Source: Rheinheimera sediminis (GTDB lineage: Bacteria; Pseudomonadota; Gammaproteobacteria; Enterobacterales; Alteromonadaceae). Taken from it: a stretch of 64,000 nt of DNA. Positions 9,192 to 19,403 of this stretch are shown in pieces. The translations under genes and the position numbers were made by a program. The DNA lies in NCBI RefSeq assembly GCF_004005375.1, contig NZ_RZUF01000003.1, positions 109,132 to 173,131 on the forward strand, in the 5' to 3' direction. Positions within the stretch are counted from its first letter, which is position 1. Every line of letters begins with the position of its first letter. The notes beneath the pieces are model-generated. The model was not told the DNA's origin. It searched no databases and worked only from the letters and a program-made list of their open reading frames with translations.

Positions 9192-10865
9192 ATGCAATTG
9201 TCGATAAAACAAAGATTGATGTTGTCTGTCAGCGTTATTTGTGTAGGCCTGGTAGCGATGACGGTTTTTGTTTTTATACAACTGGCTAAGATTGAGACAC
9301 ATCTGAGTGAGGTGGTGAATAGAGATAATCCTGCCATTGAACAACTGACTCAGGTGTTGGAGCAGCAGTATGAGCAGGAGTTACTACTGCATAAGGAGTT
9401 GCGTTACGTGCCGAAGCAGCAGCCTCAGACTGCGGATGAGTTTCAGCAAGTTAAAGCCGAGTTTCAGCAGCATCATCAGCAACTGAACAACGCTATAAAA
9501 GCAGCCCAGTCTCTGTTGAAACCCTCAGCCAGTATGACAGAGCAACAACTACTCCAGGTACAGAACAACATTCAATTGTTGCGGGCCATTGAAGTCATGT
9601 CTTCCGAATGGACTTTGGTTGCAGAGCAACTGATACAGCAAACCGGTGCCGGGCAAGAGGCTGTTGAGTTGGAAACCAGGTTGGCCGCCATTGATCAACA
9701 ACTGATACAGGACGTCAAAAGGCTACTGCATAATGTCGAAAACTTTACGTCAGCGGAGATCCAGAGTATTGATCAGCAAACCCGCTCCTTAGAGTTACAG
9801 GTGGTGGTGGCTGCAGTCTTGGTGTTACTGATATCTGTGCTGGTAAGCCGAGCTACCCGGAAAACCATTCAACGAGGTTTGAATAAAGCTATGGGAGCAC
9901 TCAGAGAGTTGCAACGCGGTAATCTTAGCACCGCTGTGGCTGTGGACGAGGCGGCCGAAATTGGTGACATGCTAAGACTGATGGAGCAGACCAGAAGAGA
10001 TCTGGCGCAATTGCTCTGGTTAGTACAAAGTTCTACTGTTGAGGTTACTGGTGCAGCCGGAGTTTTGGCTGAAAGCAGCCAGGGTGTGCAAGACAACGTA
10101 CAGCAGCAAAGTTTGCAGATGGAACAAATTGCCACCGCTATGCACGAGATGTCAGCCACAGCTCACGAGGTGGCGCACAGTGTAGCTACCACTCATTCTG
10201 CCAGCGAAGAAGCTGCAAAAAATTCTAGCTCCAGTCAGAGCATCAATACTCAAGCAGCTCAGAGTACAGAGTTGTTAGTGCAAAGTCTGACAGAGAGTAC
10301 TGCATCTTTATCTGAGTTAGAAAAACACAGTGAAAGCATAGGTGCTGTGTTAGTGGTGATCAAATCTATAGCAGAGCAAACCAACTTACTGGCGTTAAAC
10401 GCTGCCATTGAGGCTGCAAGAGCAGGCGAACAGGGCCGGGGTTTTTCCGTGGTGGCTGATGAAGTCCGGCATCTGGCGCAGCGTACTCAAACCTCAACCA
10501 CTGAAATCGAGAATATGATTAGTACTTTCCGGCATAGTGCAAATCAGGCTGTGCTAAAAATGCAACAGAGTAGTGAGTTGGGTGGCAAAGCTATTGCCTT
10601 GACTGAGCAGTCCAGTTCGCTGATGCAAAAGGTCAATAGTTCTATTGATAAAGTTCATGGTATGAGCATGCAAATTGCCAGCGCGGCAGAACAGCAAAGT
10701 AGCGCTATTGAAGAGATTAATGTCAGCGTCGGCGCAGTGCATCAGGCCGCAGAACACAATACCGGTTTGGTCGCTCAGGTCGCCGCCGCCAGCCAGCAAC
10801 TGACTGCTATGGCTGAAACCCTGGAGGGTGCGGTAAAAAGGTTTCAGCTACCAGAGGTGGTTTGA
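9192..10865 (+). CDS. Methyl-accepting chemotaxis protein
   Basis: 557 residues from ATG 9192, with AGGGGAG just upstream; a longer frame from 9081 has no ribosome site. Layout: cytoplasmic N-tip, TM1 (about 10-30), a periplasmic helical ligand domain (about 31-195) rich in Gln and Glu, TM2 (about 200-222), HAMP (about 223-275) and a long cytoplasmic coiled-coil signalling domain. The hairpin tip is intact: [20 protein letters not shown] then [17 protein letters not shown]. There is no C-terminal CheR-docking pentapeptide. The ligand is unknown; the all-helical periplasmic part is of the four-helix-bundle type. Monocistronic. Confidence 0.95.
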   Translation: MQLSIKQRLMLSVSVICVGLVAMTVFVFIQLAKIETHLSEVVNRDNPAIEQLTQVLEQQYEQELLLHKELRYVPKQQPQTADEFQQVKAEFQQHHQQLNNAIKAAQSLLKPSASMTEQQLLQVQNNIQLLRAIEVMSSEWTLVAEQLIQQTGAGQEAVELETRLAAIDQQLIQDVKRLLHNVENFTSAEIQSIDQQTRSLELQVVVAAVLVLLISVLVSRATRKTIQRGLNKAMGALRELQRGNLSTAVAVDEAAEIGDMLRLMEQTRRDLAQLLWLVQSSTVEVTGAAGVLAESSQGVQDNVQQQSLQMEQIATAMHEMSATAHEVAHSVATTHSASEEAAKNSSSSQSINTQAAQSTELLVQSLTESTASLSELEKHSESIGAVLVVIKSIAEQTNLLALNAAIEAARAGEQGRGFSVVADEVRHLAQRTQTSTTEIENMISTFRHSANQAVLKMQQSSELGGKAIALTEQSSSLMQKVNSSIDKVHGMSMQIASAAEQQSSAIEEINVSVGAVHQAAEHNTGLVAQVAAASQQLTAMAETLEGAVKRFQLPEVV

Positions 10866-11079
10866 AGCCTTCAGTAGCTACTGCTAAAAACGGCTGTAGT
10901 GGCAGTCATATGCACAGATTTTTTAGTGTATCTGCCGCCAGTGCTCTGCATTTGGCTCGGCTAAGACAGAAAACTCGCTGCTAAGCTGACTGGCTGAGGC
11001 TTACTGCGGCCAAATTAATTCGAATAAGGCGAGATTTTTTATTCCTGCGCCAGATGTCATTACTTATCCCGAGTTCAGG

Positions 11080-11108
11080 TTACTTAATCCGCCTTCATCC
11101 AGTACAAT
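11080..11108 (+). promoter_or_regulatory. Candidate sigma-70 promoter for rarD
   Basis: TTACTT, 17 bases, TACAAT, ending 45 bases before the rarD ATG. Good -10 and spacing, moderate -35. The rest of the 288-base gap after the MCP gene shows nothing else I can name. Confidence 0.4.
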
Positions 11109-11153
11109 GCGCGCCTCATAACGCAGAGTTTGCTGCGGAACAAGGTGGTACTC

Positions 11154-12062
11154 ATGACATTAAGTCCGGCACAAAAACTCGGTGGCGCTTTTGCCGCTGG
11201 CGCTTATACCTTGTGGGGTATAGCTCCGCTTTATTTTAAACACATTGATTTTGTGCCAGCTCAGGAAATTCTGATCCACAGAGTCGTCTGGTCTTTTGTA
11301 TTGCTGATGCTGATTATGTTTGCGATGCAGCAATGGGGTAAAGTACAGCAGATTTTAGCTCAGCCGAAATTGGTGTTGGCTCTGTTGGGGACTTCGCTGA
11401 TTTTAGGCGGTAACTGGGGCTTGTTTATCTGGGCTGTAAATAACCATCATATGCTGGATGCCAGCTTGGGCTATTACATCAACCCCTTATTAAACGTATT
11501 ACTTGGCATGTTTTTCCTCGGTGAGCGTTTGCGTAAATTCCAATGGCTTGCTTTGTCGTTAGCCGCCACAGGTGTAGTGATCCAGCTGGTGACTTTTGGT
11601 TCAGTGCCCTGGATAGCTTTAACACTGGCAAGTACTTTTGCGCTTTACGGTTTATTCCGTAAAAAGCTGGCGATAGATGCCATTACCGGACTTTTTATTG
11701 AATCCTTGTTGTTATTGCCTTTGGCCTTGTACTACTGGTGGCAGTTTGCCGACAGCAGCGCTGCTGATTTGAGTCAAAACAGCTGGAGTTTGAACTTATG
11801 GCTGATGGCTGCAGGTTTTGTCACTACTGTGCCTTTATTGTTGTTTATAGCGGCTGCTAAACGGCTGCAACTGTCGACTATGGGCTTTTTCCAGTACATA
11901 GGCCCAAGTTTTATGTTTGTGTTTGGTGTCTGGTTATACAACGAAACTCTAACCAGCGCTAAGCTGGTCACCTTTGGTTTTATCTGGCTGGCGCTGATCG
12001 TCTACTCGCTAGACGCTTATCTGGCATTACGGAAAAAACCAATGGTTCAGGTTATTGAATAG
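11154..12062 (+). CDS. rarD: RarD-type EamA family transporter
   Basis: 302-residue inner-membrane protein with about ten hydrophobic helices arranged as two EamA repeats, the DMT superfamily layout. LGYYINPLLNVLLGMFFLGE and GPSFMFVFGVWLYNE are characteristic of RarD. E. coli RarD was named for chloramphenicol resistance; the natural substrate is not established. ATG 11154 follows AAGGTGG by six bases; an upstream TTG at 11130 is less likely. The 3' end overlaps the convergent VOC gene by 16 bases. Confidence 0.9.
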   Translation: MTLSPAQKLGGAFAAGAYTLWGIAPLYFKHIDFVPAQEILIHRVVWSFVLLMLIMFAMQQWGKVQQILAQPKLVLALLGTSLILGGNWGLFIWAVNNHHMLDASLGYYINPLLNVLLGMFFLGERLRKFQWLALSLAATGVVIQLVTFGSVPWIALTLASTFALYGLFRKKLAIDAITGLFIESLLLLPLALYYWWQFADSSAADLSQNSWSLNLWLMAAGFVTTVPLLLFIAAAKRLQLSTMGFFQYIGPSFMFVFGVWLYNETLTSAKLVTFGFIWLALIVYSLDAYLALRKKPMVQVIE

Positions 12063-12460
12063 GGCGGACCTTTAATTTCGATGGTGTTGCCTTCGGGGTC
12101 CTGAATATAAATCGAAGGACCCTTACCTTCGGCACCATAACGAGATTCAACTGGCCCTGCTGTTACGCCTTTGTGTTGAAAATACAGCTGCAAAGCTTGT
12201 GGGTCAAAGGGCTCAATACGTAAGCATAAATGGTCCATATTATGGCCCTCTGCGCCTGGTGCTTTGCCACCTAGTTGTCCAAGTGGCTGTTCGACGGGCA
12301 CTAAGTCAATCAGGCTTTGACCTGCTCTTAATTGATATAAACCTAAGTCAGTTTCCTGCCGCTCTAAACTGCAGCCTAATACCTGCTGATAAAAATCCAG
12401 CATCAGCTGCAGGTTGTTGACCCTTAATACGACATGGTCCAGCTGTAAAATGTGGAACAT
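12047..12460 (-). CDS. VOC-family (glyoxalase/bleomycin resistance-type) protein
   Basis: 137 residues from ATG 12460 (AGGAG nine bases upstream). The sequence starts with LDHVVLRVNNLQLMLDFYQQ and has HLCLRIEPFD and IYIQDPEGNTIEIKGP, the paired beta-alpha-beta-beta-beta modules with His and Glu metal ligands of the vicinal oxygen chelate superfamily. The specific substrate cannot be inferred; members include glyoxalases, dioxygenases and resistance proteins. It lies just downstream of recG on the same strand (40-base gap), so it may be co-transcribed. Confidence 0.88.
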   Translation of the reverse strand: MFHILQLDHVVLRVNNLQLMLDFYQQVLGCSLERQETDLGLYQLRAGQSLIDLVPVEQPLGQLGGKAPGAEGHNMDHLCLRIEPFDPQALQLYFQHKGVTAGPVESRYGAEGKGPSIYIQDPEGNTIEIKGPPYSIT

Positions 12461-12500
12461 AAACCGCTCCTTTGTTGAGTCGCTCTCTGTCTGCACGCCA

Positions 12501-14582
12501 TCAGGCTTGAGCGTAGATCTCCCGCACGCCCAACCAGCGACGGATCAGAGGGGCGCAGTTGGGGTGATACTGCTGCCAGAGCAAAGCCGCGGCTTGCTGA
12601 GCTGCCGGGATTAACTGAGCGTCCCGGCTTAAATCTGCAATACGGTAACTGACCTGGCCCGTTTGTTTGGTGCCCAGTAGTTCGCCTGGGCCACGAATTT
12701 CCAAATCACGTTGTGCTATAACGAAACCATCATTGCTCTCTCTAAGCACAGCCAAACGCGCCTGAGCTGTTGGCGATAAAGGTGCATGATAAAGCAGAAC
12801 ACAATGGGATACTGCACTGCCACGACCGACCCGGCCTCTGAGCTGGTGCAACTGGGCTAAACCTAAACGTTCTGGATTTTCAATAATCATTAAGCTGGCG
12901 TTGGGTACATCAACGCCCACTTCAATCACAGTAGTCGCCACCAACAAATCCAGCTCACCTGCTTTAAAAGCGGCCATCACCTGTTGTTTTTCAGCCGCTT
13001 TTAAACGGCCATGCACCAGGCCTATACGTAAATCTGGTAAGGCGGCAGTGAGTTCGACCGCAGTTATTTCTGCCGCCTGACATTGCAGCTGCTCTGACTC
13101 TTCTATCAGGGTACAAACCCAATAGGCTTGTCGGCCTTGTTGTTGCACTACCTGACGCACTCGTTCTGTCACTTCAGCTCTTCTGCTGTCTGGCAACACC
13201 ACTGTAGTGACAGGAGTGCGGCCTGGTGGCAGCTCGTCGATTATCGAGGTATCCAGATCCGCATAAGCTGTCATGGCTAAGGTTCGGGGGATGGGAGTGG
13301 CTGTCATCACCAGTTGATGTGGATAAAAGCCTGTGTCTGCGCCTTTTTCACGCAGTTCTAAACGTTGATGCACACCAAATCTGTGCTGCTCATCGATAAT
13401 GACCAGGGCCAGTTGCTGAAACTGTACTTGTTGCTGGAACAAGGCATGAGTGCCTATCACCATTTTGGCTTCGCCACTTTGAATAGCAGCCAGTTGTTGC
13501 TGTTTTTGTTTGACTGAGGCTTTACCCGCCAACCAGGCTATCTGGTAGCCCAGAGGTTCCAGCCATGCCCTAAAGGTGTTGGCATGCTGCTCGGCTAACA
13601 GCTCAGTTGGCGCCATCAGTGCCACCTGAGCACCACGGCTCAACACAGTTAAAGCAGACAAAGCCGCGACTAGTGTTTTACCCGAACCCACGTCGCCTTG
13701 TACTAAACGTAACATAGGCTCGCTTTGGGCTAAATCATGGCGGATTTCGCTAATCACCCTCTGCTGGGCGCCAGTTGGCGCAAAAGGCAAAGCTGCTAAA
13801 AACTCTTGGTTTTGAGTTTCGTCCACCACAAAACTACGGCTTTGCTGCACTCTGCATTGCTGGCGTAATTGCAGCATAGACAATTGCTGCGCTACTAATT
13901 CTTCAAAAATCAGCCGCTGCTGCGCCGGATGTTGACCGAGTTCAAGTAGTTGTAACGAGGCATCTGGCGGTGGTCTGTGCAGATAAAATAACGCATCAGA
14001 CAAGGACCAGCTGTTCTGACCCAAGACAGGTGCTAAATATTCAGTCGGGCTGCTACGCTGCAGCACTTGCAAAGCGGCATCTGTCAAATTGCGCCAGCTG
14101 TTTTGTTTTAAACCTTCTGTACTAGGGTAGACAGGAGTCAGAGTTTCAGCCACCTCTTGCTCCAACCCCTCTTTTAACACCTTGTATTCCGGATGCATCA
14201 TTTCAAAGCCACGCATCCCCCTTTTTACTTCGCCAAAGACTCTTAAGGTAACGCCTGGTGTAACGGCATTTTTTTGGGCTGCATTAAAGTGGAAAAAACG
14301 TAAGGTTAAATGACCTGAGCCATCGCGGATGGACACCAGCCAGCTGCGTCTTTTACCAAAGGTAATTTCACTACTGATCACTTCACCCTGCACTGTGGCT
14401 GTTTGTTGTGGCCATAAGTCTGCTATGGGGTAAAGGCGGGTGCGGTCTTCGTAACGCAGAGGCAAGTGGAACAGCAAATCCTGCACACTCTGAATCCCTA
14501 GCTTGTGCAGCAATTCACTGACTTTGGCGCCAACGCCTTTCAGCTGGCTGACGGATAGGCTATCCAGTGCTGTAACTGTCAA
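12501..14582 (-). CDS. recG: ATP-dependent DNA helicase RecG
   Basis: Branch-migrating helicase that remodels stalled forks and Holliday junctions. The 693 residues equal the usual RecG length. Visible: an N-terminal helix-hairpin-type segment, the OB wedge domain (about 55-160), Walker A VQGDVGSGKTLVAAL (about 295), IIDEQHRFGVHQR, TATPIPRTLAM, and helicase C with HGRLK, ATTVIEVGVDVPNA and QLRGRVGRG. The start is TTG 14582, with AAGGGA seven bases upstream. A 204-base gap to the next gene upstream holds no credible ORF. It sits next to spoT, as in E. coli where only trmH intervenes. Confidence 0.98.
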   Translation of the reverse strand: MTVTALDSLSVSQLKGVGAKVSELLHKLGIQSVQDLLFHLPLRYEDRTRLYPIADLWPQQTATVQGEVISSEITFGKRRSWLVSIRDGSGHLTLRFFHFNAAQKNAVTPGVTLRVFGEVKRGMRGFEMMHPEYKVLKEGLEQEVAETLTPVYPSTEGLKQNSWRNLTDAALQVLQRSSPTEYLAPVLGQNSWSLSDALFYLHRPPPDASLQLLELGQHPAQQRLIFEELVAQQLSMLQLRQQCRVQQSRSFVVDETQNQEFLAALPFAPTGAQQRVISEIRHDLAQSEPMLRLVQGDVGSGKTLVAALSALTVLSRGAQVALMAPTELLAEQHANTFRAWLEPLGYQIAWLAGKASVKQKQQQLAAIQSGEAKMVIGTHALFQQQVQFQQLALVIIDEQHRFGVHQRLELREKGADTGFYPHQLVMTATPIPRTLAMTAYADLDTSIIDELPPGRTPVTTVVLPDSRRAEVTERVRQVVQQQGRQAYWVCTLIEESEQLQCQAAEITAVELTAALPDLRIGLVHGRLKAAEKQQVMAAFKAGELDLLVATTVIEVGVDVPNASLMIIENPERLGLAQLHQLRGRVGRGSAVSHCVLLYHAPLSPTAQARLAVLRESNDGFVIAQRDLEIRGPGELLGTKQTGQVSYRIADLSRDAQLIPAAQQAAALLWQQYHPNCAPLIRRWLGVREIYAQA

Positions 14583-14786
14583 AATGTGATCCCTTCGTAG
14601 GTGAAGCTGCCTTTGCTTTTCCCACTCCTCTGTAAGTGCTGAAGACAGAGGGGGCTGCGCTTTTTGCTGCTGAATTGTCGCTTAAACTAAGAGCAGTTTT
14701 GAAAAGCCAAGGAGTTGATACAAAGCAGTTTAACCTTTCGTGGCCGTCAGGCATAGCCAATCTGCTTTTGCCGCTTTGCCTTAGGG

Positions 14787-15584
14787 CTATTGTTGAGGTT
14801 GTGGCTCCGCCAGATAAATAGGGCCTTGGTGCACAGCTTCTAAGGTGTAGAGTCTTTTTACAGTGCCATCCTGAACCATAGATTCTATAGCTTGTTCAAT
14901 CCGGCTTTTGAGTGCCAGATGTTTGCTCTTTTTAGATAAACCTATATGAATAAACCGTTTTTCTACCACTGAGAAATCAACTTGAGCTCTTTTAAACTGG
15001 TAATGCAGCTCCTGATCATCGGCTATGACTTCTAAGGAGCTTTGAGTCGGTACTATTAATCCATCGATACGACCACGCAGCAACATTTCAAAACCTGTTT
15101 CTATGCTGCTAATTTCAATATGACGTTTGGAGCTTTTAATCAAAGACATCAGACTAGGGTGGTAGGTATAGTCCCTTACGGTGGCTAAACTCAAAGAGGC
15201 AAGCTGGTTAAAACTGCGGATTTGCCGTGGATCTTTAGCCTGAAGATACAGAGACTCAGGAACTCTCTCGTAATAGGGCATCAAATACATAAATTCAGCC
15301 CTTTCTTTGGTCGCGTTCAGGTTACTCATTAAGTCGGCTTCACCTGTTTGCATTTGACGAAAGCAGCGGGCTGATGGTGTTTTTGGACTGAACTGCAACT
15401 GGAAGGCTGCGCGTTTTGCCAGCTCCTGCATTAAGTCTACTGACGGACCATAAGGTTTTTTGCCTGGTTCATAGCTATGAGAGGGGGCAAAGTGATCCAA
15501 ACACCAGATCAGAACTGGTGTATCAGTTGCAACTGCAATACGAGGAAGTATCAGCAGTAAAATACAACACAGGATTTTAGTCAC
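14787..15584 (-). CDS. Periplasmic substrate-binding-like protein (SBP_bac_3 type)
   Basis: 265 residues with a signal peptide (about 1-19, ending AVA). The mature part resembles the solute-binding family 3 fold: GPSVDLMQELAKRAAFQLQF, a GEADLMSNLNATKERA segment and IGLSKKSKHLALKSRIEQAI. No ABC permease or ATPase gene is nearby, as is common for such orphan proteins in Alteromonadales, so a role in transport is not shown. The start is GTG 15584 with AAGG eight bases upstream. It could instead be a periplasmic sensor-type binding protein; the ligand is unknown. Confidence 0.8.
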   Translation of the reverse strand: MTKILCCILLLILPRIAVATDTPVLIWCLDHFAPSHSYEPGKKPYGPSVDLMQELAKRAAFQLQFSPKTPSARCFRQMQTGEADLMSNLNATKERAEFMYLMPYYERVPESLYLQAKDPRQIRSFNQLASLSLATVRDYTYHPSLMSLIKSSKRHIEISSIETGFEMLLRGRIDGLIVPTQSSLEVIADDQELHYQFKRAQVDFSVVEKRFIHIGLSKKSKHLALKSRIEQAIESMVQDGTVKRLYTLEAVHQGPIYLAEPQPQQ

Positions 15585-15623
15585 TCAGTTTGCCTTCTCT
15601 GGTGGGAGCAAGAAAAATACCGG

Positions 15624-16016
15624 CTAATTTGTTGAGGGCACTTCCATGACACCATCAATTTCAACCTGAGCGCCACGGGGTAAAGCGCTGACCTGCACTG
15701 CGGCGCGGGCTGGGTATGGCGCGCTGAAATGTCGACTCATAATTTCATTAACGGTCGCGAAATTAGACAGATCAGTCAGAAATATATTCACTTTGACCAT
15801 ATCGTTTAAGCTACCGCCCGCGGCTTGGCACACTGCAGCCAGGTTCTCAAACACCTGCTGGGTTTGTTCAGCGAAGTTTTCTGACACCATCTGCATAGTG
15901 GCCGGAACTAAAGGGATCTGACCAGATAAATACACAGTAGTGCCAATTTTAACGGCCTGACTGTAAGTACCAATAGCGGCAGGGGCTTTATCTGTACTGA
16001 TGATCACTTTTGACAT
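15624..16016 (-). CDS. ridA: RidA 2-iminobutanoate/2-iminopropanoate deaminase
   Basis: 130 residues of the YjgF/YER057c/UK114 family. The enzyme hydrolyses reactive enamine/imine intermediates released by PLP enzymes such as threonine dehydratase. Seen: [19 protein letters not shown] near the N-terminus, the conserved Arg in [20 protein letters not shown] and the C-terminal Glu of this strand. It lies five bases after the spoT stop, an arrangement common in gammaproteobacteria, and is probably the last gene of the gmk-rpoZ-spoT unit. Confidence 0.95.
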   Translation of the reverse strand: MSKVIISTDKAPAAIGTYSQAVKIGTTVYLSGQIPLVPATMQMVSENFAEQTQQVFENLAAVCQAAGGSLNDMVKVNIFLTDLSNFATVNEIMSRHFSAPYPARAAVQVSALPRGAQVEIDGVMEVPSTN

Positions 16017-16021
16017 AACAA

Positions 16022-18145
16022 CTATTTCCTTCTGTAAACTTTAAGTACTTCAGGTACAACGCGAATTTTGCGCATGACGTTGGCTAAATTAATCCGGTCA
16101 CGCACCGACAAGGTGATTTTAATCACGTATTCACCTGTATCTCTGTCGTCGGTCGACAAGTCCTGAATGTTCGAATCCTGTGACGCTATCACTGTCGTCA
16201 GTTTGGCCAATACGCCAGGTTGGTTGACAATAAAGACCCTGATATCGCATAAAAACTGTTTATCGCCGGTTTTATCCCATTTCACTGGGAAGTATTTACC
16301 CGGCTCTTTCTCCCAGCCTCGAATATTACGGCATTCCACTCGGTGCACGTTCAGGCCTTTGCCTGGCGTTGCGTTGGCGGCAATTTCGTCACCCGGAATA
16401 GGGCGGCAACATTTGGCGAAGGTCAGTAACATCCCCTCAGAGCCAATAATAAAAGCTTTGGTTTTTTGGTTGGCCGGATTTTCTGCAGGCAAAGCTTCTT
16501 CGCCTGAATCAAAACCACCCATTAAACGCCGCGCTACAGCTATAGGTAGCTGATTACCTAAACCAATTTCAACCAGCAATTCATCCAGCGATTTTTGCGT
16601 AGTGCTTTGCAGTACCTGCTCAATACGTTCTGATGGAATATTTTCCAGTTTAACGTCACCCAAAGCAGAGGTCAGCAGACGACGGCCCAAACCTACAGCT
16701 TCGCTCAGTTGCTGCTTTTTCAGGTAGTTACGAATACCTAAGATTGCACGGCTGGTGACTACATGGTTCAGCCAGTTGGCATTAGGTTTACCACCAGGGC
16801 TGGTAATAATTTCTACCGTCTGGCCAGTTTCTAAAGGTTTATTCAGTGGGTAAGGTTTACGATCAACCCGGGCACCGACACACTTATTGCCTATGTCGGT
16901 ATGCACTGTATAGGCAAAATCGACCGCATTGGCACCAATAGGTAATTCAACAATCTGGCCTTTAGGGCTGAATACATACAGCTCATCCGGGTAGAGCTCA
17001 GATTTTACGTTTTCAACAAATTCGTAGGTATTGCCCGAGCTTTGTTGCAGCTCAAGTAAACTTTGCATCCAGCGCTGAGCACGAATTTGCGCTGTGGTAT
17101 TTTTGTTTTCGCCCGCACCTTTGTACGACCAGTGGGCTGCTATTCCCTTGTCGGCCATTTCATCCATTTCACGGGTACGCATCTGAATTTCCACCGGAAT
17201 ACCGTGTGGACCAATCAGGGACGTATGCAAAGACTGGTAACCGTTTTGTTTTGGAATGGCAATATAGTCTTTAAAGCGGCTTTCAATAGGCTTAAACAGG
17301 TTATGCACTACACCCAAGACGCGGTAACAGTTGTCTATGCTGTTAATCAGCACCCGGAAACCGTAAATATCCATCACATCGTTAAACATCAGCTCTTTGC
17401 TTTTCATCTTGCGATAGATGCTATACAGATGTTTTTCACGGCCTGCGACTTCCGCTTCAATACCAGCGGCTTTAATACGCTGCTCAATTTCCGACTGAAT
17501 TTTTTCAATAATTTCTTTGCGATTGCCACGGGCTTGCTTTACTGCAGATTCCAGAGCGCGATAGCGCATTGGATACAAAGCGCGAAAGCCCCAGTTTTCC
17601 AGTTCGTTTTTAATATTATGAATACCTAAACGGTTGGCGATAGGGGCATAGAGTTCCAAAGTTTCACGGGCAATACGACGGCGCTTTTCTGGTTTGAGGG
17701 CACCTATGGTACGCATATTATGAGTGCGGTCGGCCAGTTTAATTAAGATCACGCGGATATCCTGCGTCATCGCCATAAACATTTTTTGCAGGTTAGTAAC
17801 TTCGAACTCTTTGATATCTTTAAATTTAACTTTGTCGAGTTTACTTACGCCCTGCACCAGTTCAGCCACAGTGTCGCCAAACATTCGGGTGAGGTCTTCT
17901 TTGCTGACCGGCGTGTCTTCAATGACATCGTGCAGTAACGCAGCCATTAAGGTTTCATAATCCATCCGCATTTCGGCGAGGATACTGGTGACGGCTACAG
18001 GATGAGTAATATAAGGTTCGCCGCTGGAGCGAATTTGTGGCGCGTGCGCGTCGCGGGCAACAACATAAGCCTGTTGCACCAGAACGACCTGCTCAGCTGG
18101 CAGGTAAGCACTGATTTGATTTTTCAGGCCTTCAAACAGATACAT
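16022..18145 (-). CDS. spoT: Bifunctional (p)ppGpp synthetase/hydrolase SpoT
   Basis: 707 residues from ATG 18145 ([11 protein letters not shown], like E. coli SpoT), with GGGGAG seven bases upstream; an earlier in-frame start at 18166 is not needed. Domains: HD hydrolase with [11 protein letters not shown] and [11 protein letters not shown] (about 45-80), RelA/SpoT synthetase (about 230-345, [21 protein letters not shown]), TGS (about 390-450), a helical/zinc-finger-like region and C-terminal ACT (about 635-705). It controls stringent-response alarmone levels. Both catalytic halves look intact. Part of rpoZ-spoT, with gmk upstream. Confidence 0.98.
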   Translation of the reverse strand: MYLFEGLKNQISAYLPAEQVVLVQQAYVVARDAHAPQIRSSGEPYITHPVAVTSILAEMRMDYETLMAALLHDVIEDTPVSKEDLTRMFGDTVAELVQGVSKLDKVKFKDIKEFEVTNLQKMFMAMTQDIRVILIKLADRTHNMRTIGALKPEKRRRIARETLELYAPIANRLGIHNIKNELENWGFRALYPMRYRALESAVKQARGNRKEIIEKIQSEIEQRIKAAGIEAEVAGREKHLYSIYRKMKSKELMFNDVMDIYGFRVLINSIDNCYRVLGVVHNLFKPIESRFKDYIAIPKQNGYQSLHTSLIGPHGIPVEIQMRTREMDEMADKGIAAHWSYKGAGENKNTTAQIRAQRWMQSLLELQQSSGNTYEFVENVKSELYPDELYVFSPKGQIVELPIGANAVDFAYTVHTDIGNKCVGARVDRKPYPLNKPLETGQTVEIITSPGGKPNANWLNHVVTSRAILGIRNYLKKQQLSEAVGLGRRLLTSALGDVKLENIPSERIEQVLQSTTQKSLDELLVEIGLGNQLPIAVARRLMGGFDSGEEALPAENPANQKTKAFIIGSEGMLLTFAKCCRPIPGDEIAANATPGKGLNVHRVECRNIRGWEKEPGKYFPVKWDKTGDKQFLCDIRVFIVNQPGVLAKLTTVIASQDSNIQDLSTDDRDTGEYVIKITLSVRDRINLANVMRKIRVVPEVLKVYRRK

Positions 18146-18253
18146 CCGAAACTCCCCAATACGCACAACGCTTTGGCGTGTTCCTTTGAATATACTTGGA
18201 TTTCAAACTATTGCCAACGGCCGGATACCGTTGGCAGAGGGTAGAAGTTCAGA

Positions 18254-18529
18254 TTATTCGTCGGAACCGATGATTGCTGCTACTGCAGCCATTTCGGACG
18301 CTTCTTGCTGTAACTGTTCACGACGTTCTTGTTGATCCAGGATACCGTTAGTAATAAAGCCTTTTTCGATTTCACGTAAGGCAACCACAGTAGGCTTATC
18401 GTTTTCTGGATCAACCATTGGCTCTTTGCCTTCAACAGCTAACTGACGGGCACGACGTGAGGCCACCAGAATTAAATCAAAGCGGTTACCAATTTTATTT
18501 ACTGCATCTTCAACTGTTACGCGAGCCAT
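18254..18529 (-). CDS. rpoZ: RNA polymerase omega subunit
   Basis: 91 residues starting [30 protein letters not shown] (start of the family; given here only in part as evidence: [17 protein letters not shown]-like and RRARQL). Omega binds the beta-prime subunit, promotes polymerase assembly and is part of a ppGpp site, consistent with its position between gmk and spoT. GGAG precedes the ATG. Normal length. Confidence 0.98.
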   Translation of the reverse strand: MARVTVEDAVNKIGNRFDLILVASRRARQLAVEGKEPMVDPENDKPTVVALREIEKGFITNGILDQQERREQLQQEASEMAAVAAIIGSDE

Positions 18530-18577
18530 CTGCCACTCCGGTTAATCTGGGTCTGAATAAAGACCGCATAGTCTACT

Positions 18578-19210
18578 CTATTTCGTTTCGTTCGCCAACA
18601 GGCTAGAAATTAACTTCCGTTGCCGTATCGCCTGCTTCTGCTGTTTTAAGCGCTGAGTCTGGATAATGCCGGAAAACTGTTGTAGTGCCAGTTCCAGATC
18701 ATCATTCACCACCCAAAAGTCGTATTCATCGGCATGGCTGATTTCATCTCGGGCTTTCGCCATGCGGCCGGCAATAACTTCTGCACTATCCTGACCTCGT
18801 TGATTCAGCCGTTGCTCTAAAGCGTCCACACTGGGCGGCAGAATAAAAATACTGGTGACAAAAGGCAGCTGTTGTTTGATTTGACGGGCGCCTTGCCAGT
18901 CTATATCTAAAAACACATCAATACCCTGCGCCAGCTTATCGGCCAGAGCGGCCTTGGATGTGCCGTAATAATTGCCAAACACTTCTGCCCATTCAATAAA
19001 CTGGTCTTGTTCAATCAGCTGCTTAAAGGCTGGAACATCAGTGAAATGGTATTGCACGCCATTGGTCTCGCCCGGGCGTGGTGAGCGGGTGGTATGAGAC
19101 ACACTCAGTTGCATATCGGCATGTTGCTTTAACAGCGCATTGATCAGCGTGGATTTTCCTGCCCCGCTTGGTGCTGAAATAATAAATAAGTTACCTAATA
19201 AATCTTGCAT
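18578..19210 (-). CDS. gmk: Guanylate kinase
   Basis: 210 residues from ATG 19210 (AAGGTGG upstream); a TTG at 19228 would add six residues. Phosphorylates GMP to GDP with ATP. P-loop [12 protein letters not shown] near the N-terminus, the GMP-binding stretch [13 protein letters not shown], and the lid region [19 protein letters not shown]. First gene of the gmk-rpoZ-spoT unit. The divergent gap to the aldo/keto reductase marks the edge of a variable region (in E. coli ligB and others lie here). Confidence 0.97.
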   Translation of the reverse strand: MQDLLGNLFIISAPSGAGKSTLINALLKQHADMQLSVSHTTRSPRPGETNGVQYHFTDVPAFKQLIEQDQFIEWAEVFGNYYGTSKAALADKLAQGIDVFLDIDWQGARQIKQQLPFVTSIFILPPSVDALEQRLNQRGQDSAEVIAGRMAKARDEISHADEYDFWVVNDDLELALQQFSGIIQTQRLKQQKQAIRQRKLISSLLANETK

Positions 19211-19403
19211 GCCTGCCACCTTCTGCAATCAAAAGGCGATTTTAGCCGTATCGCCACTGTGCTGCCAACAGCTGATAGGTTTTTTCGCAGTGATCTGTCT
19301 CAGAGAGTATCGTAAATACGTCCTAGTTGTGCTGCTATGGTAACAGGCTTGAATTTTAATGATTCAAAGAGATGACATCTGTTTGGAGATGAAGGAGCAA
19401 AAA

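Noticed and set aside
14560-14821. Two short opposing frames between recG and the binding-protein gene
   Set aside because: They overlap each other, lack ribosome sites and show no domain; the region is treated as intergenic.
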